From the NCBI GenBank assembly GCA_022562375.1, contig JADFPK010000006.1, forward strand, positions 1 to 18,422: a stretch of DNA of 18,422 nucleotides, given 5' to 3'. Numbering within the stretch: the stretch's first letter is position 1; every line of letters starts with the position of its first letter. This document shows positions 1 through 7,873 of this stretch, piece after piece. Both the position numbers and the translations under genes were made by a program. Below the pieces are notes generated by a model. That model was not told the DNA's origin. It saw nothing but the letters and a program-made list of their open reading frames with translations, and searched no databases. The stretch comes from Pseudomonadota bacterium. Its GTDB lineage: Bacteria > Pseudomonadota > Alphaproteobacteria > SMXQ01.

Positions 1-181
1 ATCGGCAAGCCTTCGCGACGCGGCAATCGCGTCTGTCTGGCCGACCCGGCGGGCCGCGTTTTCAAGGCCTTGGGACGTCGTCTGGCACCGCTTGCGATGC
101 GCACGCATCGCGGCGCGGCACCATCCTAGCCCAAGACCTTGAAAACGCAGTGCAGCCCGTGATCAATACTCGGATAGGCTC
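1..181. other. Left-edge non-coding stretch
   Basis: I see no convincing reading frame between the window edge and the stop codon of the LysR gene. The main content is the long inverted repeat at 56-148, listed separately. It could be the 3' flank of a gene lying outside the window. Confidence 0.5.
56..148. repeat. Long imperfect inverted repeat with inner hairpin
   Basis: Bases 56-74 (GCGTTTTCAAGGCCTTGGG) pair with 130-148 over 19 positions with one mismatch (68 against 136). Inside the 55-base spacer is a second perfect palindrome, GCGATGCG at 94-101 against CGCATCGC at 104-111. The whole could fold as a two-tier hairpin in RNA or a cruciform in DNA. There is no T-run after it, so it does not look like a standard intrinsic terminator. 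It could be a small palindromic repeat element, a structured 3' end of an upstream transcript, or an unrecognised RNA. Confidence 0.6.
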
Positions 182-1102
182 CTAAGATGCCCGGCCGCTG
201 GCGTACTTGGCTGTTTTCGCCGCGTCATCGGCCATCGCCGGCGACATTTCCACCGCCAGGTCAAGAAACGCCTGGACCATCCTCAGGTTTCGCCGCTCCT
301 TCAGACAGACGGCGTATTCCCAGCAACCGAGATCCCGGTCGGCGACGGCGAGAGAACACAGCCGGTCGTCCCGGCCCAACTCGGCCTCGAAGACGACGCC
401 AATCCCCAGCCCGGCGGCAACCGCCTCGCGAACCGCCTCGCGCGAGCCCAGTTCCATCACTACGCGCGGGGTGATATCGCTACCCTCCAACGCACTTTCG
501 AGGACCCGGCGCGTGATCGAAGGCGGCTCGCGGAATATCATCGGCTGCCTGTCGAGATCGCCGAGATCGATGCTTTTCCGTCCCGCCCATTCATGGTCGC
601 GATGGACGAATACGACGGCGGTCTGGAAGCTGTAAGGAATGGCGTAATGGGCCGGGTCCAAATCGACGGCGGTCAGCATCGCCACGTCCGTGCGGTAATC
701 CGACAGTTGCTCCAGCACGGTCTCGGTATTGCCCATGTCGGCCGTCACGCGGACGCCGGGGTAGCGGGCGGTGAAGGCCGCCAGCAGATCCATGACGAAA
801 TAGGGGCCATCGGCGCCGACCTTGAGATGCCCGTCGGTCAGCGCCGCTTCCGCCGCCACGATGTCCTCGGCTTCATTGATCAGGCCGAAGATGCGGCTGG
901 TGACGCCATGCAGCTTGTGCCCGAGATCGGTGAGAACGACCCCCTGGCTGTTGCGGTGAAACAGGCTGACGCCATAGCCCTCCTCAAGCGCCCGCACCTG
1001 AATGGTAATGGCGGGCTGGCTCAACCCGAGGAGTTTGCCCGCCTTGGTGAAACCGCCGGCCGTCGCGACGGCATGAAACGACTTGAGTTGCGTGAAGTTC
1101 AT
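182..1102 (-). CDS. LysR-family regulator, aminoethylphosphonate-associated type
   Basis: This 306-residue protein has the usual LysR length. An N-terminal winged helix-turn-helix covers about residues 1-60 (FTKAGKLLGLSQPAITIQVRALEE), followed by a linker helix and a periplasmic-binding-like effector domain from about residue 91. The motif GADGPYFVM at 96-104 and the VRALEE.YGVSLFHR stretch are what I remember from the LysR group that sits beside 2-aminoethylphosphonate operons (the TIGR03339 phn_lysR model). I chose ATG 1102 over the GTG at 1108 because AGGGAGGG lies 5 bases upstream of it. It is divergent from the PbfA-like enzyme, the classic layout for a LysR regulator and its target. The effector is inferred, not shown. 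Confidence 0.85.
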   Translation of the reverse strand: MNFTQLKSFHAVATAGGFTKAGKLLGLSQPAITIQVRALEEGYGVSLFHRNSQGVVLTDLGHKLHGVTSRIFGLINEAEDIVAAEAALTDGHLKVGADGPYFVMDLLAAFTARYPGVRVTADMGNTETVLEQLSDYRTDVAMLTAVDLDPAHYAIPYSFQTAVVFVHRDHEWAGRKSIDLGDLDRQPMIFREPPSITRRVLESALEGSDITPRVVMELGSREAVREAVAAGLGIGVVFEAELGRDDRLCSLAVADRDLGCWEYAVCLKERRNLRMVQAFLDLAVEMSPAMADDAAKTAKYASGRAS

Positions 1103-1666
1103 CGCCACCCTCCCTGGCAGTTAGCGATGGGACACGGATAAGCCAATCTCCTGGCGGATCGTCCCCCTCTCCGTTGCGGATTTCTCACCACCGAGAATCC
1201 GATAACCATCAGTTTATTTAATTTTCTTATCTCAATCCAGAAAAATCTAGGCAAATTTATGGCATTTCCTTTCCGGACGTCGGCGTTCCGGGGGGAATGA
1301 ATTTTCCACCACACCTTGTGCTTGCAGGTAGGCAGTAAGGGCGCTCCAGAAGGAAAAATATCCGGTTTTCAGTTGTTTACCGAATTTTTGTCATACAGGA
1401 TGACCCTATTTTACGCTTCCGGCCAAGAGCTTGACCACAACATATTTTATCGGCCGGCAAAATTTACCAATTTGACCCCTCTGGTGATCTAAGCGTAATA
1501 CTGCACCGAATGATTTCCGCCAGCAGCGGGGGTTCGGCGATGTTCGATCGCCGGCACCACCAAAGGCGGTAGTAACGGCATTTGACGGCGCCTGCCGCCG
1601 CCTGTCGTATCGGCCCGGGCACGCCGGTCATTGGAACGAAGGTGGCGCTAAATTGGCACGGTTGCG
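1103..1666. promoter_or_regulatory. Divergent promoter region between LysR and PLP enzyme
   Basis: These 564 bases hold no gene I can support. The stretch is markedly more AT-rich than its surroundings (notably 1200-1265 and 1340-1480), as expected for a shared divergent promoter region. It contains a LysR-type operator candidate at 1390-1404. I could not place -35/-10 boxes with confidence. Confidence 0.5.
1390..1404. promoter_or_regulatory. LysR-type operator candidate (T-N11-A)
   Basis: GTCAT-ACAGG-ATGAC is a perfect 5-base inverted repeat with a 5-base spacer. It contains the T-N11-A signature of LysR recognition sites (T1391 to A1403). It lies in the AT-rich region between the divergent LysR and PbfA-like genes, about 290 bases from each start. 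Confidence 0.45.
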
Positions 1667-3079
1667 ATGCAAGAACGGGTAAGGACGAGGGATACTTCGG
1701 AAGCGCGAGCGCCGTCCGACTCCGAAGGCGACGGCAATCAGTCGCCCCGGCGCAAGGAGTGGAAGGCGCGCAACCTCGACGATGCGGCCCGCGCCTTGGT
1801 CGACGCCGACAGCCGTTATTTCTTCCACCAGTCCCTCTCGACGCCATGCATATCGGCGATCCGCAAGGCCGAGGGAATCTGGCTGGAGGACATGACCGGC
1901 CGTCGCTTCATGGATTTCCACGGCAACAACGTCCACCATATCGGCTACGGCCATCCCCGCCTGGTGGAAGCCCTCAAGCGCCAGATCGACGATCTCCCCT
2001 TCACGCCCCGGCGTTTCACCGACGCCCCGGCGGTGGCCCTGGCGGCAAAGCTGGCCAGCATCGCGCCCGGCGGCCTCTCCAAGATGCTGTTCGCGACCGG
2101 CGGCTCCGACGCCATCGAGATGGCGCTGAAACTCGCCCGCGCGGTGACCGGCCGGTTCAAGACCGTCTCCTTCTGGGACGCCTTTCACGGCGCCGGTTTC
2201 GGCGCCAGCAGCGTCGGCGGCGAGGAAACCTTCCGTTCCGGGCCGATCGGCCCGCTGCTGCCGGGCACCGAGCACGTGGCGCCGCCTTATTGCTATCGCT
2301 GCCCCTATGGCTACCCCGATATCGACGGCCAACCGGACCTCGATAACTGCAAGACGATCTGCGCCGATTTCGTTCGTTACGTGCTGGAGAAGGAAGGCGA
2401 CGTCGCCGCCGTGATCGCCGAGCCGGTGCGCGCCGTACCCTATATCCCGCCGCCGGGATTTTGGCGGATCGTCCGCCAGGCCTGCGACGATCACGGCGCC
2501 TTGCTGATCTTCGACGAAATTCCCACCGGCCTCGGCAAGACCGGGCGCATGTTCGCCTGCGAGCACTTTGGCGTCACGCCCGATATCCTGGTGCTCGGCA
2601 AGGCGCTCGGCGGCGGGATCATGCCGATCGCCGCGATGATCGCCAAGCCTGAGTTCGATGTCCTGGAGAACCACGCGCTTGGCCACTACACCCACGAAAA
2701 GAATCCGGTGTCGTGCCGCGCCGCTTTGACCACCATCGAGATCATCGAGGACGAAGGCCTGGTCGAGAACGCCCGAATCGTCGGCGCCCATGCCCTGGAC
2801 CGGCTGCGCGAGATGGCCGGCCGGCATTCGATCATCGGCGATGTCAGGGGCCTCGGGCTTCAGATCGGCGTCGAGCTCGTGCTCGACCGGGACGACAAGA
2901 CCCGCGCGACCGATGCCGCCGATCGCATCCTCTATTCGGCCCTCGACAAAGGCCTGAGCATGAAGATCACCATGGGCAACATCCTGTCCCTGACGCCGCC
3001 TCTGACCATCACCATCGAACAGATGGACGCGGCGCTGACGATCATCGATGAGTGTCTGGCGGAGGTCGGTGGCGACTGA
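1667..3079 (+). CDS. pbfA: Class III PLP enzyme, PbfA-like (R)-1-hydroxy-2-aminoethylphosphonate ammonia-lyase
   Basis: The 470-residue protein has the class III aminotransferase fold. D283 in LIFDEIPTG should bind the PLP pyridine nitrogen, and K312 in LVLGKALGGG, 29 residues on, is the Schiff-base lysine. HQSLSTPC at 54-61, the CYRC pair (C209, C212) and C228 resemble what I remember of PbfA. That enzyme eliminates ammonia from (R)-1-hydroxy-2-aminoethylphosphonate to give phosphonoacetaldehyde. The divergent LysR gene is of the aminoethylphosphonate-associated type, which supports the call. No phnW, phnX, phnY or phnA is present here, so the product would be used by enzymes encoded elsewhere. 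The ribosome binding site is weak, but no better in-frame start exists before the conserved region. The first 28 residues are polar and probably disordered. The alternative is a generic class III transaminase of unknown substrate. Confidence 0.62.
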   Translation: MQERVRTRDTSEARAPSDSEGDGNQSPRRKEWKARNLDDAARALVDADSRYFFHQSLSTPCISAIRKAEGIWLEDMTGRRFMDFHGNNVHHIGYGHPRLVEALKRQIDDLPFTPRRFTDAPAVALAAKLASIAPGGLSKMLFATGGSDAIEMALKLARAVTGRFKTVSFWDAFHGAGFGASSVGGEETFRSGPIGPLLPGTEHVAPPYCYRCPYGYPDIDGQPDLDNCKTICADFVRYVLEKEGDVAAVIAEPVRAVPYIPPPGFWRIVRQACDDHGALLIFDEIPTGLGKTGRMFACEHFGVTPDILVLGKALGGGIMPIAAMIAKPEFDVLENHALGHYTHEKNPVSCRAALTTIEIIEDEGLVENARIVGAHALDRLREMAGRHSIIGDVRGLGLQIGVELVLDRDDKTRATDAADRILYSALDKGLSMKITMGNILSLTPPLTITIEQMDAALTIIDECLAEVGGD

Positions 3080-3118
3080 TCGCGCGACCGGCGCACCTAG
3101 CCTTCCCCCCCTGTCGTT

Positions 3119-3751
3119 CTAACCGGTCCCTTGCGGATCGCGCGCCCCCGCCCCCCACATCCGCGCCATCAGGCCATCGGCGGCGGCGAGCCGGCGGCGG
3201 AGAAATTCCCGTGTCTCTTCCTGGTCCGAAGAGGCGTCGCGCAACCACACCGCAAGCGTGGCCAGGAACAGGGCGCTAAGACCGATCTCCTCGATCTGGC
3301 GTTGCCGGCCGGTGGCGTCCAACAGCGCCGCGTCGCGGACCCACTGGATGGTGCGGGACAGGTTGAAGATCAACGGCAGCCAATGGTGCGGATGGCTGGG
3401 ATAGAGCTTGGTGGCGATCATCTGGCCGCTGACGCGGCGGTGGGGCGCGAGTGCATCGAACCAACGCATGATCGTCGAATGCAAGCGCTCCCGGGCGGCG
3501 AGGTCGGCGAAGCCGGGCGATCGAGGCGCCGCCATGGCGCCACGGGCGCGGGCGAACCAGGCATCGGCGATGGCGTCGAGATCGCGATAGTGACCGGCGA
3601 TATCGGCGAGCGGCACGCCGAGCCGTTCCGCCACCTGGTGAAGGCGAACCCCGTCCCAGCCCGCCTCCTCGGCCTGCTCCAGCGCCGCATCGACGATGGT
3701 CTCGGCCAGCCGGTCCTTCCCTCCCCGGCGTGCCTGGGTCTTGGCCGCCAT
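3119..3751 (-). CDS. TetR-family regulator with COQ9-like C-terminal domain
   Basis: This is a 210-residue protein. The N-terminal helix-turn-helix covers about residues 12-60 (ETIVDAALEQAEEAGWDGVRLHQVAERLGVPLADIAGHYRD). The helical C-terminal part contains PSHPHHWLPLIFNLSRTIQWVRDAA, a pattern seen in alphaproteobacterial TetR proteins whose effector domain resembles COQ9. Start ATG 3751 has AAGGAG 8 bases upstream. It is convergent with the PbfA-like gene, with only 39 bases between the stops, and nothing follows it in an operon. A short inverted repeat 29 bases upstream of the start may be its own operator. The ligand and targets are unknown. Confidence 0.8.
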   Translation of the reverse strand: MAAKTQARRGGKDRLAETIVDAALEQAEEAGWDGVRLHQVAERLGVPLADIAGHYRDLDAIADAWFARARGAMAAPRSPGFADLAARERLHSTIMRWFDALAPHRRVSGQMIATKLYPSHPHHWLPLIFNLSRTIQWVRDAALLDATGRQRQIEEIGLSALFLATLAVWLRDASSDQEETREFLRRRLAAADGLMARMWGAGARDPQGTG

Positions 3752-3780
3752 GTCAGGAACTCCTTCGCGTCATGCCGCCG

Positions 3781-3795
3781 TCAGGATCCTCCTGA
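3781..3795. promoter_or_regulatory. Possible TetR operator (inverted repeat)
   Basis: TCAGGA-TCC-TCCTGA is a perfect 6-base inverted repeat with a 3-base spacer. It ends about 29 bases upstream of the TetR start codon, the usual place for an autoregulatory operator. It is short enough to occur by chance. Confidence 0.3.
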
Positions 3796-4172
3796 AAACG
3801 CTAAACGCGCCGAGGATGCGAGGCAAGACAATAAAATGTCCTCCGCCGCCGTCGTAATTCCTTCCACGGCGCCCCGTTGGGCAATCCAACTGCTTGAAAA
3901 CCTGGAAAAATCGACCGTAGCCGCGAGGCGGGAGCCACGAGTCCCCCGGCCACGGCGCGCGTCTACCTCACGAGTATTTGAAGAGGCGTGATTTGAGATC
4001 GGCTGCCCGACCCCGTAATCTTCGGCTCATTGGCAGTGGGGCTATCGTTGACGCCACGGTCTCCCTGGCAAGATCAGGACGAGGAAGGATAAGGCTCTCC
4101 AACCATCCTCCCGGCCTTACGCTTGGTGGCAATAGAGGGGATTTGCCTCACTGACAATGTTTTACCGACAGG

Positions 4173-4262
4173 CCTGCGAGTCGGGTTCCTCACTTTCCCT
4201 GTCCCTCATCCCCCCGAGAAAAGTGAAGACGCCCCAACCGGCTCGCAGGTCCTCTCTTTTTT
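4173..4262 (+). ncRNA. Long hairpin ending in a T-run: terminator or small-RNA candidate
   Basis: CCTGCGAG at 4173-4180 pairs with CTCGCAGG at 4242-4249. The stem continues through one wobble and one bulge to TT 4186-4187 with AA 4236-4237. A second stem, TCACTTT 4190-4196 with AAAGTGA 4220-4226, lies above it. The 3' side runs into TCCTCTCTTTTTT at 4250-4262, as expected of an intrinsic terminator on the plus strand. No plus-strand gene lies upstream to be terminated, because the neighbour is TetR on the minus strand. The transcript that ends here would therefore be an unrecognised RNA, or this is an attenuator in a long cysQ leader. I do not recognise it as 6S, SRP, tmRNA or a known riboswitch. 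Confidence 0.4.
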
Positions 4263-4584
4263 GAAATCCATCCTCACCTTTCCTGAAATCGGGCCGCTCC
4301 CCTGTTGGCAACCGAGGCGGCGAATAGACGCCCTCGACCGGTGACTTTGGTCCCGCCCGGCATCGGCCGATGCGGACCCTGATTGTGCCGCGTTTCGAAA
4401 CCCGCCGCCGGTGCCCGCTTGTGAAAAGCCCTCTGGCGGGCCACAATGACGGCGGCGATGAGGTCTTCATTCCCGCCAGGGCGTTGCATTCGGTAAAGAA
4501 CATCCATTCCGGAACCACCCGGTAGCTATACGGATACGACTAGCCGGGGCACGCCGGGCGCGGCGCGGTCGAAGGATTAGGTTG

Positions 4585-5358
4585 ATGAACCAAGCGGATC
4601 TCGGGGCGCTGATCGCGCCTGTCTGCGCCATCGCCCGAAAGGCCGGTGATGAGATTCTCGAGATTTACCGCACCGACTTCGCGGTCCGCGCCAAGGCCGA
4701 CGCGTCGCCGGTGACCGACGCCGACGAAGCGGCCGAACGCATCATCGTCGCCGAACTCGCGCGCCTCACGCCGGACATCACCATCGTCGCCGAAGAGGCG
4801 GCGGCCAAGAAGATGCCGGACGCGGGATCGAGGCGCTTCTGGGCCGTGGACCCGCTCGATGGCACCAAGGAATTCGTCAAGCGCAACGGCGAATTCACCG
4901 TCAATATCGCGCTCATCATTGACCGGCGGCCGGTGCTGGGCGTCATTCATGTCCCCGCCCTCGGCCTGACCTATTCGGCTGCCGGCGCCGGCACCGCCAT
5001 GTGCCAGGACGGCGACGCGCCGGCCCGCCCGATCGCGGCGCGCACGGCGCCCGCGGACGGCGTGGTGGTCCTATCCAGCCGTTCGCACAAAACCGACGCC
5101 GAACTGGAGCGCTTTCTCTCGGACCGGAAGGTGAAGGCGCGCCTCCTTTGCGGCAGTGCCCTCAAATTCTGCAAGCTGGCGAGCGGCGAGGCCGACCTTT
5201 TCCCCCGTTTCGGGCCGTGCAGCGAATGGGATACGGCCGCCGGCCAGGCCATACTCGAAGCCGCCGGCGGTTCCGTCACCACCCTCGACGGCGGGGCGTT
5301 TCTCTATGGCAAACCCGGCTTCAAGAACCCCGCGTTCATCGCCCGCGGCAAGGCGTGA
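4585..5358 (+). CDS. cysQ: 3'(2'),5'-bisphosphate nucleotidase CysQ
   Basis: CysQ hydrolyses 3'-phosphoadenosine 5'-phosphate to AMP, clearing the by-product of sulfate assimilation and sulfotransfer. This 257-residue protein has the metal-site motifs of the inositol monophosphatase superfamily: E70-E71 (VAEEAA), D89-P-L-D92-G-T (WAVDPLDGTKEF) and W215-D216-T-A-A-G near the C-terminus. The TKEF after DPLDG and the overall length favour CysQ over inositol monophosphatase. The frame is open from a TTG at 4582, but ATG 4585 with AAGGA 8 bases upstream is the better start. It is the first gene of a likely operon with sua5 (32-base gap) and the FAD oxidase. Confidence 0.9.
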   Translation: MNQADLGALIAPVCAIARKAGDEILEIYRTDFAVRAKADASPVTDADEAAERIIVAELARLTPDITIVAEEAAAKKMPDAGSRRFWAVDPLDGTKEFVKRNGEFTVNIALIIDRRPVLGVIHVPALGLTYSAAGAGTAMCQDGDAPARPIAARTAPADGVVVLSSRSHKTDAELERFLSDRKVKARLLCGSALKFCKLASGEADLFPRFGPCSEWDTAAGQAILEAAGGSVTTLDGGAFLYGKPGFKNPAFIARGKA

Positions 5359-5390
5359 GCAGGGCGCCGAAGAGAAGATCCGCCGAGCCC

Positions 5391-6392
5391 ATGATCAACC
5401 CCGCGTCCAACCTATTCGCGCCGAGCACCGAGAACATCGCCGCCGCCGCCGCCGTGATCGGCGAAGGCGGACTGATCGCCTTTCCCACCGAGACCGTGTA
5501 CGGCCTCGGCGCCGACGCCGCCAACGACCGCGCCGTGGCGTCGATCTTCGAGGCCAAGGACCGGCCCCGCTTCAATCCCCTGATCGTCCATTTCGCAAAC
5601 TCGGGCGAAGCCAGCGATGCCGCCGCCTTCGATGCCCGCGCGCACGATCTCGCCGGCGCTTTTTGGCCGGGCGCGCTGACCCTGGTGCTCGAGCGCCGGC
5701 CGGCCTCGGCGATCTCGCTGCTGGTCAGCGCCGGTCTCGAGACCCTTGCCGTGCGCGTGCCCGCCCACCCCGTCGCCCAGGCGCTGCTGGCGGCGGCGAA
5801 ACGGCCCATCGCGGCGCCAAGCGCCAACCGCGCCGGCGAAGTGAGCCCGACCAGCGCCGATCACGTTTCGGCCTCGCTGGCGGGGAGCCCTCGGATGATC
5901 CTCGACGGCGGCCGGTGCCCGGTCGGCATCGAATCGACGGTCCTCGACCTGACCACGCCGAGCCCGGTGATACTGCGCCCGGGAGGGATCACCAGGGACG
6001 AGATCGAAGCGGTGATCGGACCCACGGGTCTCGCTGACGCGGCCCTCGCCGACGCCACCGAAGGGGTCAAATCGCCGGGCATGCTGGCCCGCCATTACGC
6101 GCCGGGGAGGCCCTTGCGGCTCGACGCCGGCGAGGTCGGAAGGACCGAGGCGCTCCTGGCCTTCGGTCGCCATGCCATCACCGGCGGGGCCGTCGAAATG
6201 AACCTCAGCCCCTCGGCCGACCTGACGGAGGCGGCGGCCAATCTGTTCGCCATGCTGCGCGCCCTGGACCGGCCGGACATTTCCGCCATCGCCGTCATGC
6301 CCATCCCCGAAACCGGTCTTGGCGTCGCCATCAACGACCGCTTGCGCCGGGCCACCCAAAGCGCCCTTGCCGGGCCCGCGGCAAAGGGTTAA
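5391..6392 (+). CDS. tsaC: L-threonylcarbamoyladenylate synthase, Sua5 type
   Basis: This enzyme makes threonylcarbamoyl-AMP from threonine, bicarbonate and ATP, the first step of tRNA t6A37 formation in the cytoplasm. The 333-residue length is that of the two-domain Sua5 form. An N-terminal YrdC domain contains FPTETVYGLGADA, K56-D-R58 in EAKDRPRFNPLI, S144-A-N146-R in PSANRAGEVSPT, and GIESTVLD. After the linker, SPGMLARHYAP introduces the C-terminal Sua5 domain. ATG 5391 was chosen because the YrdC fold begins right after it. The same frame is open far upstream, but that part only shadows cysQ. The ribosome binding site is weak, so translational coupling to cysQ, 32 bases upstream, is plausible. 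Confidence 0.93.
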   Translation: MINPASNLFAPSTENIAAAAAVIGEGGLIAFPTETVYGLGADAANDRAVASIFEAKDRPRFNPLIVHFANSGEASDAAAFDARAHDLAGAFWPGALTLVLERRPASAISLLVSAGLETLAVRVPAHPVAQALLAAAKRPIAAPSANRAGEVSPTSADHVSASLAGSPRMILDGGRCPVGIESTVLDLTTPSPVILRPGGITRDEIEAVIGPTGLADAALADATEGVKSPGMLARHYAPGRPLRLDAGEVGRTEALLAFGRHAITGGAVEMNLSPSADLTEAAANLFAMLRALDRPDISAIAVMPIPETGLGVAINDRLRRATQSALAGPAAKG

Positions 6393-6430
6393 ATCCTTCA
6401 ACGGCGCCGCAATTTCACGAGGGAATACGG

Positions 6431-7858
6431 GTGAGAGCCACATCCGAAACCACCGCCGGCGTGCTGAGTAAAATCCAGGCGGCCGTCGGCGCCAAGGGTT
6501 GGATCTCGGACGCCGAGGACATGGCCCCCTATCTCACCGATCAGAGGGGGCGATATCACGGCCGCTGCGACGCCGTGGTGCGCCCGGCCAACCGCGAGGA
6601 GGTCGCCGAAGTGGTGCGGCTGTCGGCGGCGGCGAGGATTCCGATCGTCCCCCAGGGCGGCAATACCGGCCTGGTCGGGGCTTCGGTGCCGCTCGAGGAA
6701 GGCGGCGGCATCGTGCTTAGCCTTTCGCGCATGAACCGGATCCGCGAGATCGACCCCCTCAACGACACCATGACGGCGGAGGCGGGATGCGTGCTCGCCG
6801 ACCTTCAGGCGGCGGCAAAGGATGTCGACCGCCTGTTTCCCCTCAGCCTGGCGGCGGAGGGCAGTTGCATGATCGGCGGCAATCTCTCGACCAATGCCGG
6901 CGGGGTGGCGGTGCTCAAATATGGCAGCGCCCGGTCGCTCGTGCTCGGGCTGGAGGTCGTGTTGCCCGACGGCGCCTTGTGGGATGGGCTGCGCCGCCTG
7001 CGCAAGGACAACACGGGCTATGATCTCAAGCATCTGTTCATCGGCGCCGAGGGGACGCTCGGCGTGATCACCGCCGCCGTGCTCAAGCTTTTTCCCCGCC
7101 CGCGGGACGTCCAGACCGCCTTCATCGCCGTGGCCGAGCTTGACGGCGTGACCCGGCTCCTGGCGGACGCCAAGGCGGCGACCGGCGACACCGTCACCGC
7201 CTTCGAACTGATCCCCAGGATCGCACTCGAGGCGACGCTCAAGCACTTTCCGGAGGCCAGGGAACCGCTAAAAACCCGGACGCCCTGGTACGTCCTGATG
7301 GAGATTTCGTCCGGCCAGACGGGCGGCGCGGGGCGGCAATGCCTCGAGGACTTTCTTGCCGGCGGTTACGAGTCCGGCCTGATCGCGGACGCGGTGATCG
7401 CCGCCAGCGGGACCCAGGCCAGGCAGATCTGGTACCTGCGCGATATCCTGCCGGAAGCCGAGATTCGCGAAGGCGCCAGCATCAAGCACGACGTGTCCGT
7501 GCCGGTCTCCAGCGTCGCCGAGTTCATCTCCCGGGCGACGGCGATGATCGAAAGGGAAATGGCGGGCATCCGGATCTTTGCCTTCGGTCATGTCGGCGAC
7601 GGCAACATTCACTTCAATCTCAGCCAACCGGTGGGCATGGAGGGTGCGGTGTTCCTTGGCCATCGGCAGCGGCTCAACCGGATGGTCCATGACCTCGTGG
7701 CCGAGTTGGGCGGGAGCTTCAGCGCCGAGCACGGTATCGGCAGGCTGAAGCGGGACGAGTTGGTCCGCTACCATTCGCCGATCGAGATCGACCTCATGCG
7801 CGCCATCAAGAAAACGCTCGACCCCGACAACATCATGAACCCGGGCAAGGTGCTCTGA
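6431..7858 (+). CDS. FAD-linked oxidase, D-2-hydroxyglutarate/D-lactate dehydrogenase-like
   Basis: This 475-residue flavoprotein belongs to the VAO/PCMH family. The FAD-binding half has PQGGNTGLVG at 74-83, GGNLSTNAGG and YDLKHLFIGAEGTLGVITAA. The substrate half has the metal-binding GHVGDGNIHFN (H387, N392) and SAEHGIGRLKRD (H434), with NPGKVL at the end. This arrangement is typical of D-2-hydroxyglutarate dehydrogenase and related D-2-hydroxyacid dehydrogenases that pass electrons to a quinone or electron-transfer flavoprotein. The start is GTG at 6431 with GAGGG 7 bases upstream. It is the third gene of the cysQ-sua5 run. The exact substrate cannot be set from sequence alone; 2-hydroxyglutarate is the best guess. 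Confidence 0.85.
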   Translation: MRATSETTAGVLSKIQAAVGAKGWISDAEDMAPYLTDQRGRYHGRCDAVVRPANREEVAEVVRLSAAARIPIVPQGGNTGLVGASVPLEEGGGIVLSLSRMNRIREIDPLNDTMTAEAGCVLADLQAAAKDVDRLFPLSLAAEGSCMIGGNLSTNAGGVAVLKYGSARSLVLGLEVVLPDGALWDGLRRLRKDNTGYDLKHLFIGAEGTLGVITAAVLKLFPRPRDVQTAFIAVAELDGVTRLLADAKAATGDTVTAFELIPRIALEATLKHFPEAREPLKTRTPWYVLMEISSGQTGGAGRQCLEDFLAGGYESGLIADAVIAASGTQARQIWYLRDILPEAEIREGASIKHDVSVPVSSVAEFISRATAMIEREMAGIRIFAFGHVGDGNIHFNLSQPVGMEGAVFLGHRQRLNRMVHDLVAELGGSFSAEHGIGRLKRDELVRYHSPIEIDLMRAIKKTLDPDNIMNPGKVL

Positions 7859-7873
7859 GCGGGCCTTCGGCGG

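Larger units (their letters stand above)
3752..4584. other. Gene-free region of about 830 bases upstream of cysQ
   Basis: Open frames here (for example 4162-4518 and 4274-4507 on the minus strand) show no family resemblance, no good ribosome binding site and biased composition, so I do not call them genes. The region holds the inverted repeat at 3781-3795, the large hairpin with T-run at 4173-4262, and a second stem (CTGGCGGG 4433-4440 with CCCGCCAG 4472-4479). It may contain a small RNA or a decayed gene. Confidence 0.5.

Noticed and set aside
1628..2827. 399-residue minus-strand frame opposite the PbfA-like gene
   Set aside because: It lacks domain motifs and covers an unmistakable class III PLP enzyme on the other strand. 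Long antisense frames are common in GC-rich DNA.
3131..3991. 286-residue plus-strand frame opposite the TetR gene
   Set aside because: It is a shadow of the TetR gene; the minus-strand product has clear family motifs while this one has none.
4162..4518. Minus-strand reading frames upstream of cysQ
   Set aside because: No recognisable domain, no convincing ribosome binding site, odd composition, and overlap with the hairpin at 4173-4262. I treat them as chance frames, with a decayed gene as a remote option.
5001..5390. N-terminal extension of the Sua5 protein
   Set aside because: The upstream part of the open frame only shadows cysQ; the YrdC domain begins just after ATG 5391.
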